DNA from: Herbaspirillum hiltneri N3
GTDB taxonomy: Bacteria; Pseudomonadota; Gammaproteobacteria; Burkholderiales; Burkholderiaceae_D
Assembly (NCBI RefSeq): GCF_001267925.1
Contig: NZ_CP011409.1
Coordinates: forward strand, 2,604,001-2,668,000
Reading direction: 5' to 3'
Length of the DNA stretch: 64,000 nucleotides
A program made the position numbers and the translations under genes. The number at the start of each line of letters is the position of its first letter. Positions within the stretch are counted from its first letter, which is position 1. This document shows positions 27,954-35,696 of this stretch, piece by piece. Under the pieces are notes generated by a model. It did no database searches. It was not told where the DNA came from and saw nothing but the letters and a program-made list of their open reading frames with translations.

Positions 27954-28934
27954 ATGAAAAAAATATTCAATACCCTCGTCCTGCTGTGTGTCCTGGCTGC
28001 CTGCGGAGCCGCCTATTGGCTCAGCCAGCCCATCATCGAAGAGGGGCAGAAACCGGTCGAATTCACCATTACCCCCGGCGCCGGCATCAACGGCGCCGCC
28101 CAGCAGATCGCCGATGCCGGCGCGCCGGTCAATCCGGTGCTGTTCGCCTTGCTGGCGCGCGGCAGCGGCAAGGGCAACCGCATCAAGGCAGGCAGTTACG
28201 AGCTGAAACCGGGCGCTACGCCGTTGCGCCTGCTTGATCAGCTGGTGCGCGGCGAGTTCGCGCAAGAGTCGCTGACCATCATCGAAGGCTGGAATTTCCG
28301 CCAGATGCGCCAGGCCATCGCCGACCACAAGGGACTCAAGCACGACACCGCAACGCTGTCCAACGCTGAATTGCTGGCCAAGCTGACCACCGAGTTCGCC
28401 GCGCCGGAAGGCTTGTTCTTCCCGGACACCTACCTGTTCGCCAAAGGCGCCAGCGACATGCAGATCTACCGCCAGGCGTTCATGCTCATGAGCAAGCGGC
28501 TTAACGAGGCCTGGAGCAAGCGCGAGCTGTCCTTGCCGTACAGGACGCCTTACGACGCCCTGATCATGGCCTCCATCGTCGAGAAGGAAACCGGCCAGAA
28601 GTCGGAGCGCGGCATGGTTGCCGGCGTATTCGTCAACCGCCTGAAGACAGGCATGCTGCTGCAGACCGATCCGACCGTGATCTACGGCATGGGCGAGCGC
28701 TACCAGGGCGTGATTCGCAAAAGCGACCTGCTGACCGACACGCCGTACAATACCTACACCCGCAAAGGCATGCCGCCCACGCCGATCGCGCTGCCGGGAG
28801 CGGCATCGCTGGCGGCCGCCATGAATCCCGACAAGACCGAAGCCTTGTACTTCGTGGCGCGCGGCGATGGTACCAGTCATTTTTCCAGCAATCTGAGCGA
28901 GCATAACCAGGCGGTCAACAAGTATCAGCGTTAA
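27954..28934 (+). CDS. mltG: endolytic murein transglycosylase MltG
   Basis: 326-residue inner-membrane endolytic transglycosylase that cuts nascent glycan strands. One N-terminal signal anchor ([19 protein letters not shown]), LysM-like region, and the YceG domain with the catalytic glutamate in [24 protein letters not shown], and [14 protein letters not shown]. The adjoining tmk and holB keep the widespread mltG-tmk-holB order. Confidence 0.94.
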   Translation: MKKIFNTLVLLCVLAACGAAYWLSQPIIEEGQKPVEFTITPGAGINGAAQQIADAGAPVNPVLFALLARGSGKGNRIKAGSYELKPGATPLRLLDQLVRGEFAQESLTIIEGWNFRQMRQAIADHKGLKHDTATLSNAELLAKLTTEFAAPEGLFFPDTYLFAKGASDMQIYRQAFMLMSKRLNEAWSKRELSLPYRTPYDALIMASIVEKETGQKSERGMVAGVFVNRLKTGMLLQTDPTVIYGMGERYQGVIRKSDLLTDTPYNTYTRKGMPPTPIALPGAASLAAAMNPDKTEALYFVARGDGTSHFSSNLSEHNQAVNKYQR

Positions 28935-28999
28935 TTCAGCTGCAACCAAGCTGCGCTGGTTTTTCGTTCGGACCGATCATCACGACCATCAAGAATCCC

Positions 29000-29608
29000 A
29001 TGGCATCTGGCAAATTCATTACTTTCGAAGGCATCGACGGCGCCGGCAAATCGACCCATATCGCCTTCGTCGCGGACCTGTTGCGCTCGCGCGGCCTGAC
29101 GGTTGTGACCACACGCGAACCGGGCGGCACCGAACTTGGCGAGAGCCTGCGCGCGATGGTGCTGCATCAGAAGATGCATCTCGAAACCGAGGCGCTGCTG
29201 ATGTTCGCCGGCCGCCGCGAACACCTGGCGCAAGTCATCGAGCCGGCGCTGGCGCGTGGCGACTGGGTGATTTCCGATCGCTTTACCGACGCCACCTTCG
29301 CCTATCAGGGTGGTGGCCGCCACCTGTCGCTCGACAAGCTCAACGCGCTTGAGCAATGGGTGCATCCCCATCTGCAGCCGGACCTCACGCTGTTGTTCGA
29401 CGTGCCGCTGGAAGTGGCGCGCGCCCGTCTCGATGCCGAGCGCACGCTGGACAAGTTCGAACAGGAGAAGGCTGATTTCTTCGCCGCCACACGCGCCGAA
29501 TACCTGCGCCGCGCGGCGCAATTCCCCCAGCGTTTCCGCGTCATCGATTCGACCCGCGCCATTGCCGATATCCAGCAGGAAATCGCGCAATTGCTGGACG
29601 CGGTCTGA
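29000..29608 (+). CDS. tmk: thymidylate kinase
   Basis: 202-residue dTMP kinase. P-loop [12 protein letters not shown] near residue 9, [15 protein letters not shown] with the DR(Y/F) motif and the LID segment with [15 protein letters not shown]. The glycine-rich P-loop and LID match the E. coli type II enzyme. Lies 65 bases after mltG and 26 before holB. Confidence 0.95.
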   Translation: MASGKFITFEGIDGAGKSTHIAFVADLLRSRGLTVVTTREPGGTELGESLRAMVLHQKMHLETEALLMFAGRREHLAQVIEPALARGDWVISDRFTDATFAYQGGGRHLSLDKLNALEQWVHPHLQPDLTLLFDVPLEVARARLDAERTLDKFEQEKADFFAATRAEYLRRAAQFPQRFRVIDSTRAIADIQQEIAQLLDAV

Positions 29609-29634
29609 CGCCCACTACCCATGACTGAACCCGC

Positions 29635-30663
29635 ATGAGCAATACCGTTTTCCCTTGGCTCGAAGACAGTTGGCTGCAATTGCAGCAGCTGCGTGCACGC
29701 CTGCCGCACGCGATCCTGTTCTACGGCCCCGAAGGCATAGGCAAGACCGATTTCGTCGAATCTTTTGCGCAATCGCTGTTATGCGAAGACGTGCAGCCCG
29801 ATGGCCATGCCTGCGGCGCTTGCGCCTCGTGCGGCTGGTTCTCGCAATACAACCATCCCGACTATCGTCGCGTACGTCCGGAAATCCTCGACGGCGAAGA
29901 GGGCGGCGATGACGGCGACGGCGAAGAAAAGAAGACCGCCAAGGCCAGCAAGACGCCATCGAAGGAAATCAAGATCGACCAGATCCGCGCACTGGCTGAT
30001 TTCATGAACGTATCGACGCATCGCTCCGGCATGCGCGTGGTGGTGCTGTATCCGGCCGAGGCGCTCAATACCGCCGCTGCCAACTCGCTGCTGAAGACGC
30101 TGGAAGAGCCGCCGCCGAACACCATGTTCCTGCTGGTTTCGAACCGGCTTGACCGTCTGCTGCCGACCATCCTGTCGCGCTGCCGCAAGTTCGCACTGGC
30201 CTTGCCGTCGCATGACGACGGCCTGGCCTGGCTCAAGCAGCAGAACGTCAAGGACGCCGATGTCTGGCTGTCGGAGCAGGGCGGGGCGCCGCTGGCGGCG
30301 TTCAACGCCTCGCAGGGCGATGGTCGCGAAGTCATGGATGAATTCCTGCGCTCGCTGTGCCATCCGGGTATCGATGTCGCGCTGAAGACGGCCGAACGCC
30401 TGCAAAAAACGCCGGTAGCCGAACTGGTCGGCTGGCAGCAGCGCTGGCTGTATGATCTGTTCGCGCTGAAGTCAGGCGGGCCGATCCGCTACTATCCGCG
30501 CTACAGCAAGGAGCTCGGCGCCCTGAGCGGACGCATCGACACGGTCACCATCGCCGCCGCGCTCAAGGCCGCCAACGACCGCCGCGCGATTGCCGACCAT
30601 CCCTTGTCGGCGCGGCTGTTCATCGAAGAAATGCTGATCGAATATTCTTCGCTGTTTGCCTGA
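29635..30663 (+). CDS. holB: DNA polymerase III subunit delta prime
   Basis: 342-residue clamp-loader subunit. The P-loop is well preserved (FYGPEGIGKTDF, residues 29-40), zinc ligands are Cys50, Cys60, Cys63 and Cys66, and SRC plus sensor-type LLKTLEEPPPNTMFLLVSN are present. An acidic/lysine insert (about residues 86-105, GEEGGDDGDGEEKKTAK) interrupts the region after the zinc module and is probably a flexible loop. In E. coli and many proteobacteria tatD follows holB; here tatD is about 8.8 kb further on. Confidence 0.92.
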   Translation: MSNTVFPWLEDSWLQLQQLRARLPHAILFYGPEGIGKTDFVESFAQSLLCEDVQPDGHACGACASCGWFSQYNHPDYRRVRPEILDGEEGGDDGDGEEKKTAKASKTPSKEIKIDQIRALADFMNVSTHRSGMRVVVLYPAEALNTAAANSLLKTLEEPPPNTMFLLVSNRLDRLLPTILSRCRKFALALPSHDDGLAWLKQQNVKDADVWLSEQGGAPLAAFNASQGDGREVMDEFLRSLCHPGIDVALKTAERLQKTPVAELVGWQQRWLYDLFALKSGGPIRYYPRYSKELGALSGRIDTVTIAAALKAANDRRAIADHPLSARLFIEEMLIEYSSLFA

Positions 30664-30728
30664 GCCGGGCAGCGGCGTTCTGTGCGAGCGCCGCCGTCAC
30701 TTTTACCCGCACTAACCGAAACTTCGTC

Positions 30729-31232
30729 ATGAGCACCGCATACACTCATCGCCTGGCACGCCAGCAAGACCTCGACGCCATCGTCGCCATCTACAACAGC
30801 ACCGTCGCATCGCGTCAGGTTACCGCCGATACCGAACCCGTCTCCCTGGCATCGCGCCAGGCCTGGTTTGACGAGCACACCGCCGACAAGCGCCCGCTAT
30901 GGGTCGCCGAACGCGACGGCGAGATCATCGGCTGGCTGTCGTATTCCAATTTCTACGGCCGTCCGGCCTATGCCGGCACTGCCGAGCTGTCGGTCTACCT
31001 GCATGAAAAAGCGCGCGGCCAGGGCCTTGGACGCTACTTCCTCGAACAGGCCATCGCCTTCGCGCCGTCGATCAAGGTGCATACGCTGCTGGGATTCGTG
31101 TTCGGCCATAACGAGCCGAGCCTGAAGCTGTTCGAGGCCTTCGCTTTCGAGCGCTGGGCCAACATGCCGCGCGTGGCGACGCTGGATGGTGTGGAGCGCG
31201 ATCTGGTGATCTTGGGGAAACGGGTGGCTTGA
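30729..31232 (+). CDS. GNAT acetyltransferase, phosphinothricin acetyltransferase-like
   Basis: 167-residue GNAT of the PAT/Bar/YncA group: HRLARQQDLDAIVAIYNSTVASR, WVAERDGEIIGWLSYSNFYGRPAYAGTAELSVYL, the CoA loop KARGQGLGRYFL, and GFVFGHNEPSLKLFEAFAFERW. Such enzymes acetylate phosphinothricin, methionine sulfoximine or related amino acids; the natural substrate here is unknown. A bidirectional terminator lies downstream, shared with the convergent TonB receptor gene. Confidence 0.88.
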   Translation: MSTAYTHRLARQQDLDAIVAIYNSTVASRQVTADTEPVSLASRQAWFDEHTADKRPLWVAERDGEIIGWLSYSNFYGRPAYAGTAELSVYLHEKARGQGLGRYFLEQAIAFAPSIKVHTLLGFVFGHNEPSLKLFEAFAFERWANMPRVATLDGVERDLVILGKRVA

Positions 31233-31277
31233 GCGCCCGCGTTGCGATTGCAGGACGCTGCAGCGAACCGGAAATGA

Positions 31278-31303
31278 AAAAGGGAAGCGATGGCTTCCCT
31301 TTT
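31278..31303. terminator. bidirectional terminator between GNAT and TonB receptor genes
   Basis: AAAAGGGAAGC / GCTTCCCTTTT with a GATG loop; T runs on both strands. Ends both convergent genes. Confidence 0.9.
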
Positions 31304-31322
31304 TTGACTCCGTTTGCCGCGA

Positions 31323-33539
31323 TCAGAAGTCGATCGAGGCCGAGGTGACAAAGGTGCGCGGTGCGTTTTGCACCAGGTAGCCGAGGGCGGAAGATCCTCC
31401 CGCCGATTCCCAGTAGCTGCGGTTCGCCAGGTTCTGGATGCCGCCGCGCAGGGTTACCGCCTTGCCGCCGATGTCGGTCATGTAGCGCGCCCCCACGTCC
31501 AGACGGGTCCATGCAGGAATCCCTTGCGTATTGGCCGAATCGGCATATTGCTTCGAGGTGTAGATCACGCGGCCGCTGACCGACAGGCCTTGTACGCCCG
31601 GGATATCCCAGTCTGCACCGACGTTGGCCATGGTCTTTGCCGTACCGATGGCGTCCTTGCCGTCGTAGATGCCGTTTTGCGTGCGCTTTTGCTTCGCGTC
31701 CAGCAAAGTCAGGCCGGCCAGCAGATGCAAGCCGCGAACAGGTTCGCCGAAGGCGCCGATTTCCACACCCTTGTTTTCCTGCTTGCCGCTGGCGGTATAG
31801 GTTGGCGCGGCGGCCGGGCCGACCGTGATGACGTTTGGCTTCTCGATGCTGAACACGGCAACGGTCAGGCCGATCTTGCCGGCATCATATTTGACGCCGA
31901 CTTCCTTTTGCTTCGACTTGTACGGTGCCAGCATCGCGCCGAAGTTGGTGGCGGTTGTATCCGAGACCTTGGTGCCGGGCTGCAGACCTTCGATGTAATT
32001 GCCGTACAGCGACACTTCCTTCGTCAGTTTGTAGACGAGGCCGGCCACCGGCGTGACGGTGCCGTTGTTGTAGTAATCACCTTGCAGATGGGTGTTGAAG
32101 TCGTAGTTGATCGTCTTGAGGCGCTGATAGCGTCCGCCCAGCGTCAGTTGCAGGCGGTCTTCAAGCACCGATAGCGTATCGGCCAGCGCGATGCTCGACA
32201 GTTGTGTTTTGATCGTGGTTTGAGGGTTGGCGAGACTGCCGCCGAAGAAATTCAACGCCGGTTGTGCCGAGCTGCCCGGCGAATACAGATTGCCGGTGGT
32301 GGCCACGTTCGTCGACATGGCGTAGGCATTGCGCGAATCCTGCCAGTAGCTGGAGGCGGATGCGCTTACCGAGTGCTTTAAGGCGCCAGTGGCGAACTTG
32401 CCGCGGATACCGACTTCGCCGGTCCAGACATAGTCTTCACGCGAATTGTCGAAGCGGTTGGAGGTAAAGTTGCCATTGGCGGCGTTCACGTTGGGCGTGG
32501 CCAGGCTGTTGTTCTCCGTGCCCTGGCGCATTCCCAGCGCGAACCAGGACGTCACGTCTTGCGCCAGGTCCCACTCTCCGCGCACGGTGCCGAACAGGTC
32601 GCGTTCGTTTGAGTAAAACCATTTTTGGCCATAATTCGTGGATGCGCCCGGCACTGAAGGAACATAACCGGCCGGCGCAGTGGCAATGCGCACGCTGGGG
32701 CGGGTCGCGCTCAGGTTGTATTCCTGCAGGCCGAGGTCGGCCGACAGGCGGAAGCCGTTGCCGCGATAGTCGACGCCGATGGTCGCCATGTTCAGTTCGC
32801 GGTTTTCATTGTCGACGGCAGTGCCGCCGGCGCGACGCACGGCATTGAGGCGCAGGCCCAGGCGGTCATCCGGACCGAAACGGCGGCCGATGTCGGCGGC
32901 CATATAAGTCTGGCCGCCCGACTCGATGCCCGCAGTGAATTGCGTCGTCGGCTCTGATGACGCCCGCTTGGGCAACAGATTGATCGTGCCGCCGATGGCA
33001 TTGCCCCCTGGCGTGGCGCCATTGAGGAAGGCGCTCGCGCCACGGAACACTTCCACGCGCTCCAGCATTTCCGCCGCTACATACTGGCGCGGCAACAAGC
33101 CGTACAAACCGTTATAGGCCAGATCGTCCGAGTTGGTGATGAACCCCCGGATCATGTACGACTCCTGATAGTTGCCGTAGCCGCGCGTGACGCGGATGGT
33201 CGGGTCATTCAGGAGTACGTCGCCGACGCCCTTGGCTTGCTGGTCTTTGATCAGTTGCTCGGTATAGGCGATGCTGTTGAACGGTGTTTCCAGGAAATCC
33301 TTGTTGCCCAGAAAGCCCACACGACCGCCGCGCGCCACCTGGCCGCCTGCATAGGCAGGCGGCAAACCTTCGGAGGACGCATCGGCCGACGCGTTGACGG
33401 TTACCGACGGCAATGCCTGGTCCGGCCTGGCGTCGCTCTGGACCGGCGCGGTTTGCGCACCGGCCGGCAACGAATAAGTCAGGGGAGCAATGAATGCGAG
33501 CGCCAATGCGGCGGCGATAGGGGTGAGTCGGTATTGCAT
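31323..33539 (-). CDS. TonB-dependent siderophore receptor
   Basis: 738-residue outer-membrane receptor. The ATG at 33539 has an AGAGGA ribosome site and gives a signal peptide (MQYRLTPIAAALALAFIAPLT); the longer frame to 33689 is non-coding. A TonB-box-like SVTVNA follows the mature start, then a plug domain (VGDVLLNDPTIRVTRGYG, SYMIRGF, RVEVFRGASAFLNG) and a 22-stranded barrel ending in the Phe-terminated ASIDF. No N-terminal secretin/STN domain, so it does not signal through a FecIR pair. Upstream sits a Fur-type box. Ferric siderophore of unknown chemistry is the expected ligand. Confidence 0.9.
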   Translation of the reverse strand: MQYRLTPIAAALALAFIAPLTYSLPAGAQTAPVQSDARPDQALPSVTVNASADASSEGLPPAYAGGQVARGGRVGFLGNKDFLETPFNSIAYTEQLIKDQQAKGVGDVLLNDPTIRVTRGYGNYQESYMIRGFITNSDDLAYNGLYGLLPRQYVAAEMLERVEVFRGASAFLNGATPGGNAIGGTINLLPKRASSEPTTQFTAGIESGGQTYMAADIGRRFGPDDRLGLRLNAVRRAGGTAVDNENRELNMATIGVDYRGNGFRLSADLGLQEYNLSATRPSVRIATAPAGYVPSVPGASTNYGQKWFYSNERDLFGTVRGEWDLAQDVTSWFALGMRQGTENNSLATPNVNAANGNFTSNRFDNSREDYVWTGEVGIRGKFATGALKHSVSASASSYWQDSRNAYAMSTNVATTGNLYSPGSSAQPALNFFGGSLANPQTTIKTQLSSIALADTLSVLEDRLQLTLGGRYQRLKTINYDFNTHLQGDYYNNGTVTPVAGLVYKLTKEVSLYGNYIEGLQPGTKVSDTTATNFGAMLAPYKSKQKEVGVKYDAGKIGLTVAVFSIEKPNVITVGPAAAPTYTASGKQENKGVEIGAFGEPVRGLHLLAGLTLLDAKQKRTQNGIYDGKDAIGTAKTMANVGADWDIPGVQGLSVSGRVIYTSKQYADSANTQGIPAWTRLDVGARYMTDIGGKAVTLRGGIQNLANRSYWESAGGSSALGYLVQNAPRTFVTSASIDF

Positions 33540-33597
33540 GGGATCCTCTGGATGGAAGGCTGGATAAATGAACGAATACAAGGGAGTATTCAAATTA

Positions 33598-33632
33598 TAA
33601 TTAATAATCGTTATTATTTGCATTCTCATTTT
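33598..33632 (-). promoter_or_regulatory. candidate Fur box upstream of the TonB receptor
   Basis: Read on the minus strand: AATGAGAATGCAAATAATAACG followed by ATTATTAAT-type sequence, i.e. overlapping NAT(A/T)AT-like hexamers as in proteobacterial Fur boxes, about 60-90 bases before the receptor start. It lies in the divergent region shared with regB. Confidence 0.6.
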
Positions 33633-33700
33633 AAATTTCGGTGGCTTTGTCATTTTTATCAGGCGAAGAGGTATTGGGGGCCGGGGCATATAATCCCTGC

Positions 33701-35038
33701 ATGCCGATTCTTTCCCTTTCCCGCCCTTTGTCGCAGCATCAGCTGCTGTTGCGCCTGTTCTGGATGCGTTGCGTGACGACGCTGGCGCAGGCTTTGCTCG
33801 TGGCCGGCGCCATCTATGGCATGGAGCTGAGCCTGCCGCTGGCGCCGCTGTGCATCGTGCTCGGGCTGATGCTGGTGTTCAACGGCCTGACGTGGTGGCG
33901 CATGCGCCTGGCGCAGCCGGTGCGGGAGCCGGAATTGTTCTTTCAGCTCTGTATCGACGTCACCGCCTTGTCGGCTTTGCTGTATTTCACCGGCGGTGCG
34001 ACCAATCCCTTCGTGTCCTTTTACTTGCCGGCGCTGGCCGTGGCCGCAGCGGTCCTGCCGTCTCCCTATGCCTTCGGTCTGGCTCTGTATTCGCTCGTCT
34101 GCTATTCGGCGCTGACGTATCTGTATCGGCCGCTGCACATCCATGATCAGGACCAGGCCATGGCATATCACCTGGCCGGGATGTGGGTGAATTTCGTGAT
34201 GTCGGCAGCCTTGATCACCTGGTTCGTCACGCGCATGTCGGCCACGGTGCGTTCACGCGACACTCAACTGGCGCGGGCGCGCGAACAGCAATTGCAGGAT
34301 GAGCGCATCGTTGCGCTCGGCACGCAGGCCGCCAGCGCCGCGCATGAAATGAGTACGCCGCTGGCGACCGTCGCGGTAATCGCGGGCGAGCTGCGCATCG
34401 AGGCCGGGCGCAATAATGCGTTGACCATGTACCGCGACGATCTGGCCGTGGTGGAGGAACAGATCGCCGTGTGCAAGACGGCGCTCGATCGCATGGGGAT
34501 GGACGTGCAGGTGCGGCGGACAGCTGCGGCGGCAGCGCTCGGCCTGAGCGACTGGCTGCGGCATTTTGTCGATACGTGGCGCCTGCGCCATCCGGCGATT
34601 TCCATCCGCCTGACCTTGCCGCAAGGCGCGCCGGATTTGCCCGATACGTCGCCTGCGTGCGACCAGCAACTGATCGGCCAGATTATGCAGACCCTGCTCG
34701 ACAACGCCGCCCAGGCGGTCGCTGAAAACGGTAAAGTCGACGTGGTGCTGAGTCTGCAAAAAGATGCTGTTGCGAACCCGGCCGCGAATTCAGCTATCAT
34801 TCGCGTCGCCGATGACGGCCCTGGCATCGCGCCCGAGTTGCTCAAGCGGCTCGGTTACGAACCGGTACGCAGCAGCACCGGCGGCAAAGGGATCGGTTTG
34901 ATGCTGGCGTTCGCCACGGCGCGGCAGATGGGCGGAAAACTGACGCTCGCCACCGCCAACGCCGGAGGCGCTTGCGCAACGCTGGTCTTGCCGTTGATGG
35001 CACCCGATCGTCTTCTTCCCAACCAGAAAAAAACATGA
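33701..35038 (+). CDS. regB: RegB/PrrB-type redox-sensing histidine kinase
   Basis: 445-residue membrane kinase with six hydrophobic segments. The RegB quinone-binding motif GGATNPF is at residues 98-104, the phosphorylated His215 sits in AAHEMSTPLATV, and the redox-active cysteine position is Cys258 (EEQIAVCKTALDRM). N box DNAAQAV, G1 DDGPGIAPELL and G2 GGKGIGLML complete the ATPase. Homologues switch genes between aerobic and anaerobic states by sensing the quinone pool. The start at 33701 has no strong ribosome site. regA overlaps its stop (ATGA). Confidence 0.9.
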   Translation: MPILSLSRPLSQHQLLLRLFWMRCVTTLAQALLVAGAIYGMELSLPLAPLCIVLGLMLVFNGLTWWRMRLAQPVREPELFFQLCIDVTALSALLYFTGGATNPFVSFYLPALAVAAAVLPSPYAFGLALYSLVCYSALTYLYRPLHIHDQDQAMAYHLAGMWVNFVMSAALITWFVTRMSATVRSRDTQLARAREQQLQDERIVALGTQAASAAHEMSTPLATVAVIAGELRIEAGRNNALTMYRDDLAVVEEQIAVCKTALDRMGMDVQVRRTAAAAALGLSDWLRHFVDTWRLRHPAISIRLTLPQGAPDLPDTSPACDQQLIGQIMQTLLDNAAQAVAENGKVDVVLSLQKDAVANPAANSAIIRVADDGPGIAPELLKRLGYEPVRSSTGGKGIGLMLAFATARQMGGKLTLATANAGGACATLVLPLMAPDRLLPNQKKT

Positions 35039-35577
35039 GCGCCGCTTTCCTGATCCTCGACGACAACGACGTGTTTGCCTCTACGCTGGCGCGTTCGCTG
35101 TCGCGCCGGGGATTCTCGGCGACCGTCGCGCACTGCGGCGAAGATGCGCTCAAGGCCGCCGCCGAGACCGAATTCGCCTATGCCACCATCGACCTGCAAT
35201 TGCAGCGGGATTCGGGTCTGCAGTGGATCGCGCCGCTGCGTGAAAAACTGCCGCATGCGCGTCTGCTGGTCTTGACCGGATACGCCAGCATCGCCACCAC
35301 GGTGCAGGCGATCAAGGCCGGCGCCGACAACTATCTGGCCAAGCCGGCCAATCTCGATTCCATCCTGTCGGCGCTTGAGCACAGCGCCAACGATGCGTCC
35401 ATCGATCCCGCCGGCGCCGATGCCGCCGCACCCTTGTCGGTCGAGCGCCTCGAGTGGGAACACATCCAGCGCGTGCTGCTTGAAAACCAGGGCAATATTT
35501 CCTCTACGGCGCGCGCGCTGAACATGCATCGCCGCACCCTGCAGCGCAAGCTGGCGAAACGTCCCGTCGCCAAGTAG
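35035..35577 (+). CDS. regA: RegA/PrrA-type response regulator
   Basis: 180-residue two-component regulator: receiver with phospho-acceptor Asp53 (YATIDLQLQRDSG), Thr in LVLTGYAS and Lys in LAKPANLD, then a proline/alanine linker and a Fis-type HTH (WEHIQRVLLENQGNISSTARALNMHRRTLQRKLAKRP), the nearly invariant RegA DNA-binding helix. Starts in the overlap with regB. It lies directly before a palindrome that matches the RegA/PrrA/RegR site and a TonB receptor. Confidence 0.92.
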   Translation: MSAAFLILDDNDVFASTLARSLSRRGFSATVAHCGEDALKAAAETEFAYATIDLQLQRDSGLQWIAPLREKLPHARLLVLTGYASIATTVQAIKAGADNYLAKPANLDSILSALEHSANDASIDPAGADAAAPLSVERLEWEHIQRVLLENQGNISSTARALNMHRRTLQRKLAKRPVAK

Positions 35578-35581
35578 CACT

Positions 35582-35605
35582 GAGCTTGCAATAGCGCGCA
35601 AGCTC
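35582..35605 (+). other. hairpin just after regA
   Basis: GAGCTTGC / GCAAGCTC, 8-bp perfect stem with an 8-base loop, five bases after the regA stop, without a T run. May be a weak terminator or a 3'-end stabiliser; no clear assignment. Confidence 0.35.
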
Positions 35606-35621
35606 GCGGCCATCCGCGCGC

Positions 35622-35638
35622 TGCGACAATCTGTCGCA
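35622..35638. promoter_or_regulatory. RegA/PrrA-type binding palindrome
   Basis: TGCGACA-ATC-TGTCGCA, a perfect 7-bp inverted repeat. Its GCGAC-N5-GTCGC core agrees with published RegA/PrrA/RegR boxes (G-N-G-R-C-R-TT-NN-G-N-C-G-C with one mismatch). It lies in the 119-base gap between regA and the TonB receptor gene. Confidence 0.65.
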
Positions 35639-35665
35639 TTCCCAAGCAGCACCTGAGCCTCTAGC

Positions 35666-35695
35666 ATGGCCCCCTTTATTCCATGGGGGAACCAT
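35666..35695 (+). promoter_or_regulatory. hairpin covering the ribosome site of the second TonB receptor
   Basis: ATGG-CCCCC (35666-35674) can pair with GGGGG-aa-CCAT (35685-35695) around a 10-base loop. The paired GGGGGA is the only Shine-Dalgarno-like sequence before the GTG at 35697, so the structure would hide it. Confidence 0.45.
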
Positions 35696-35696
35696 A

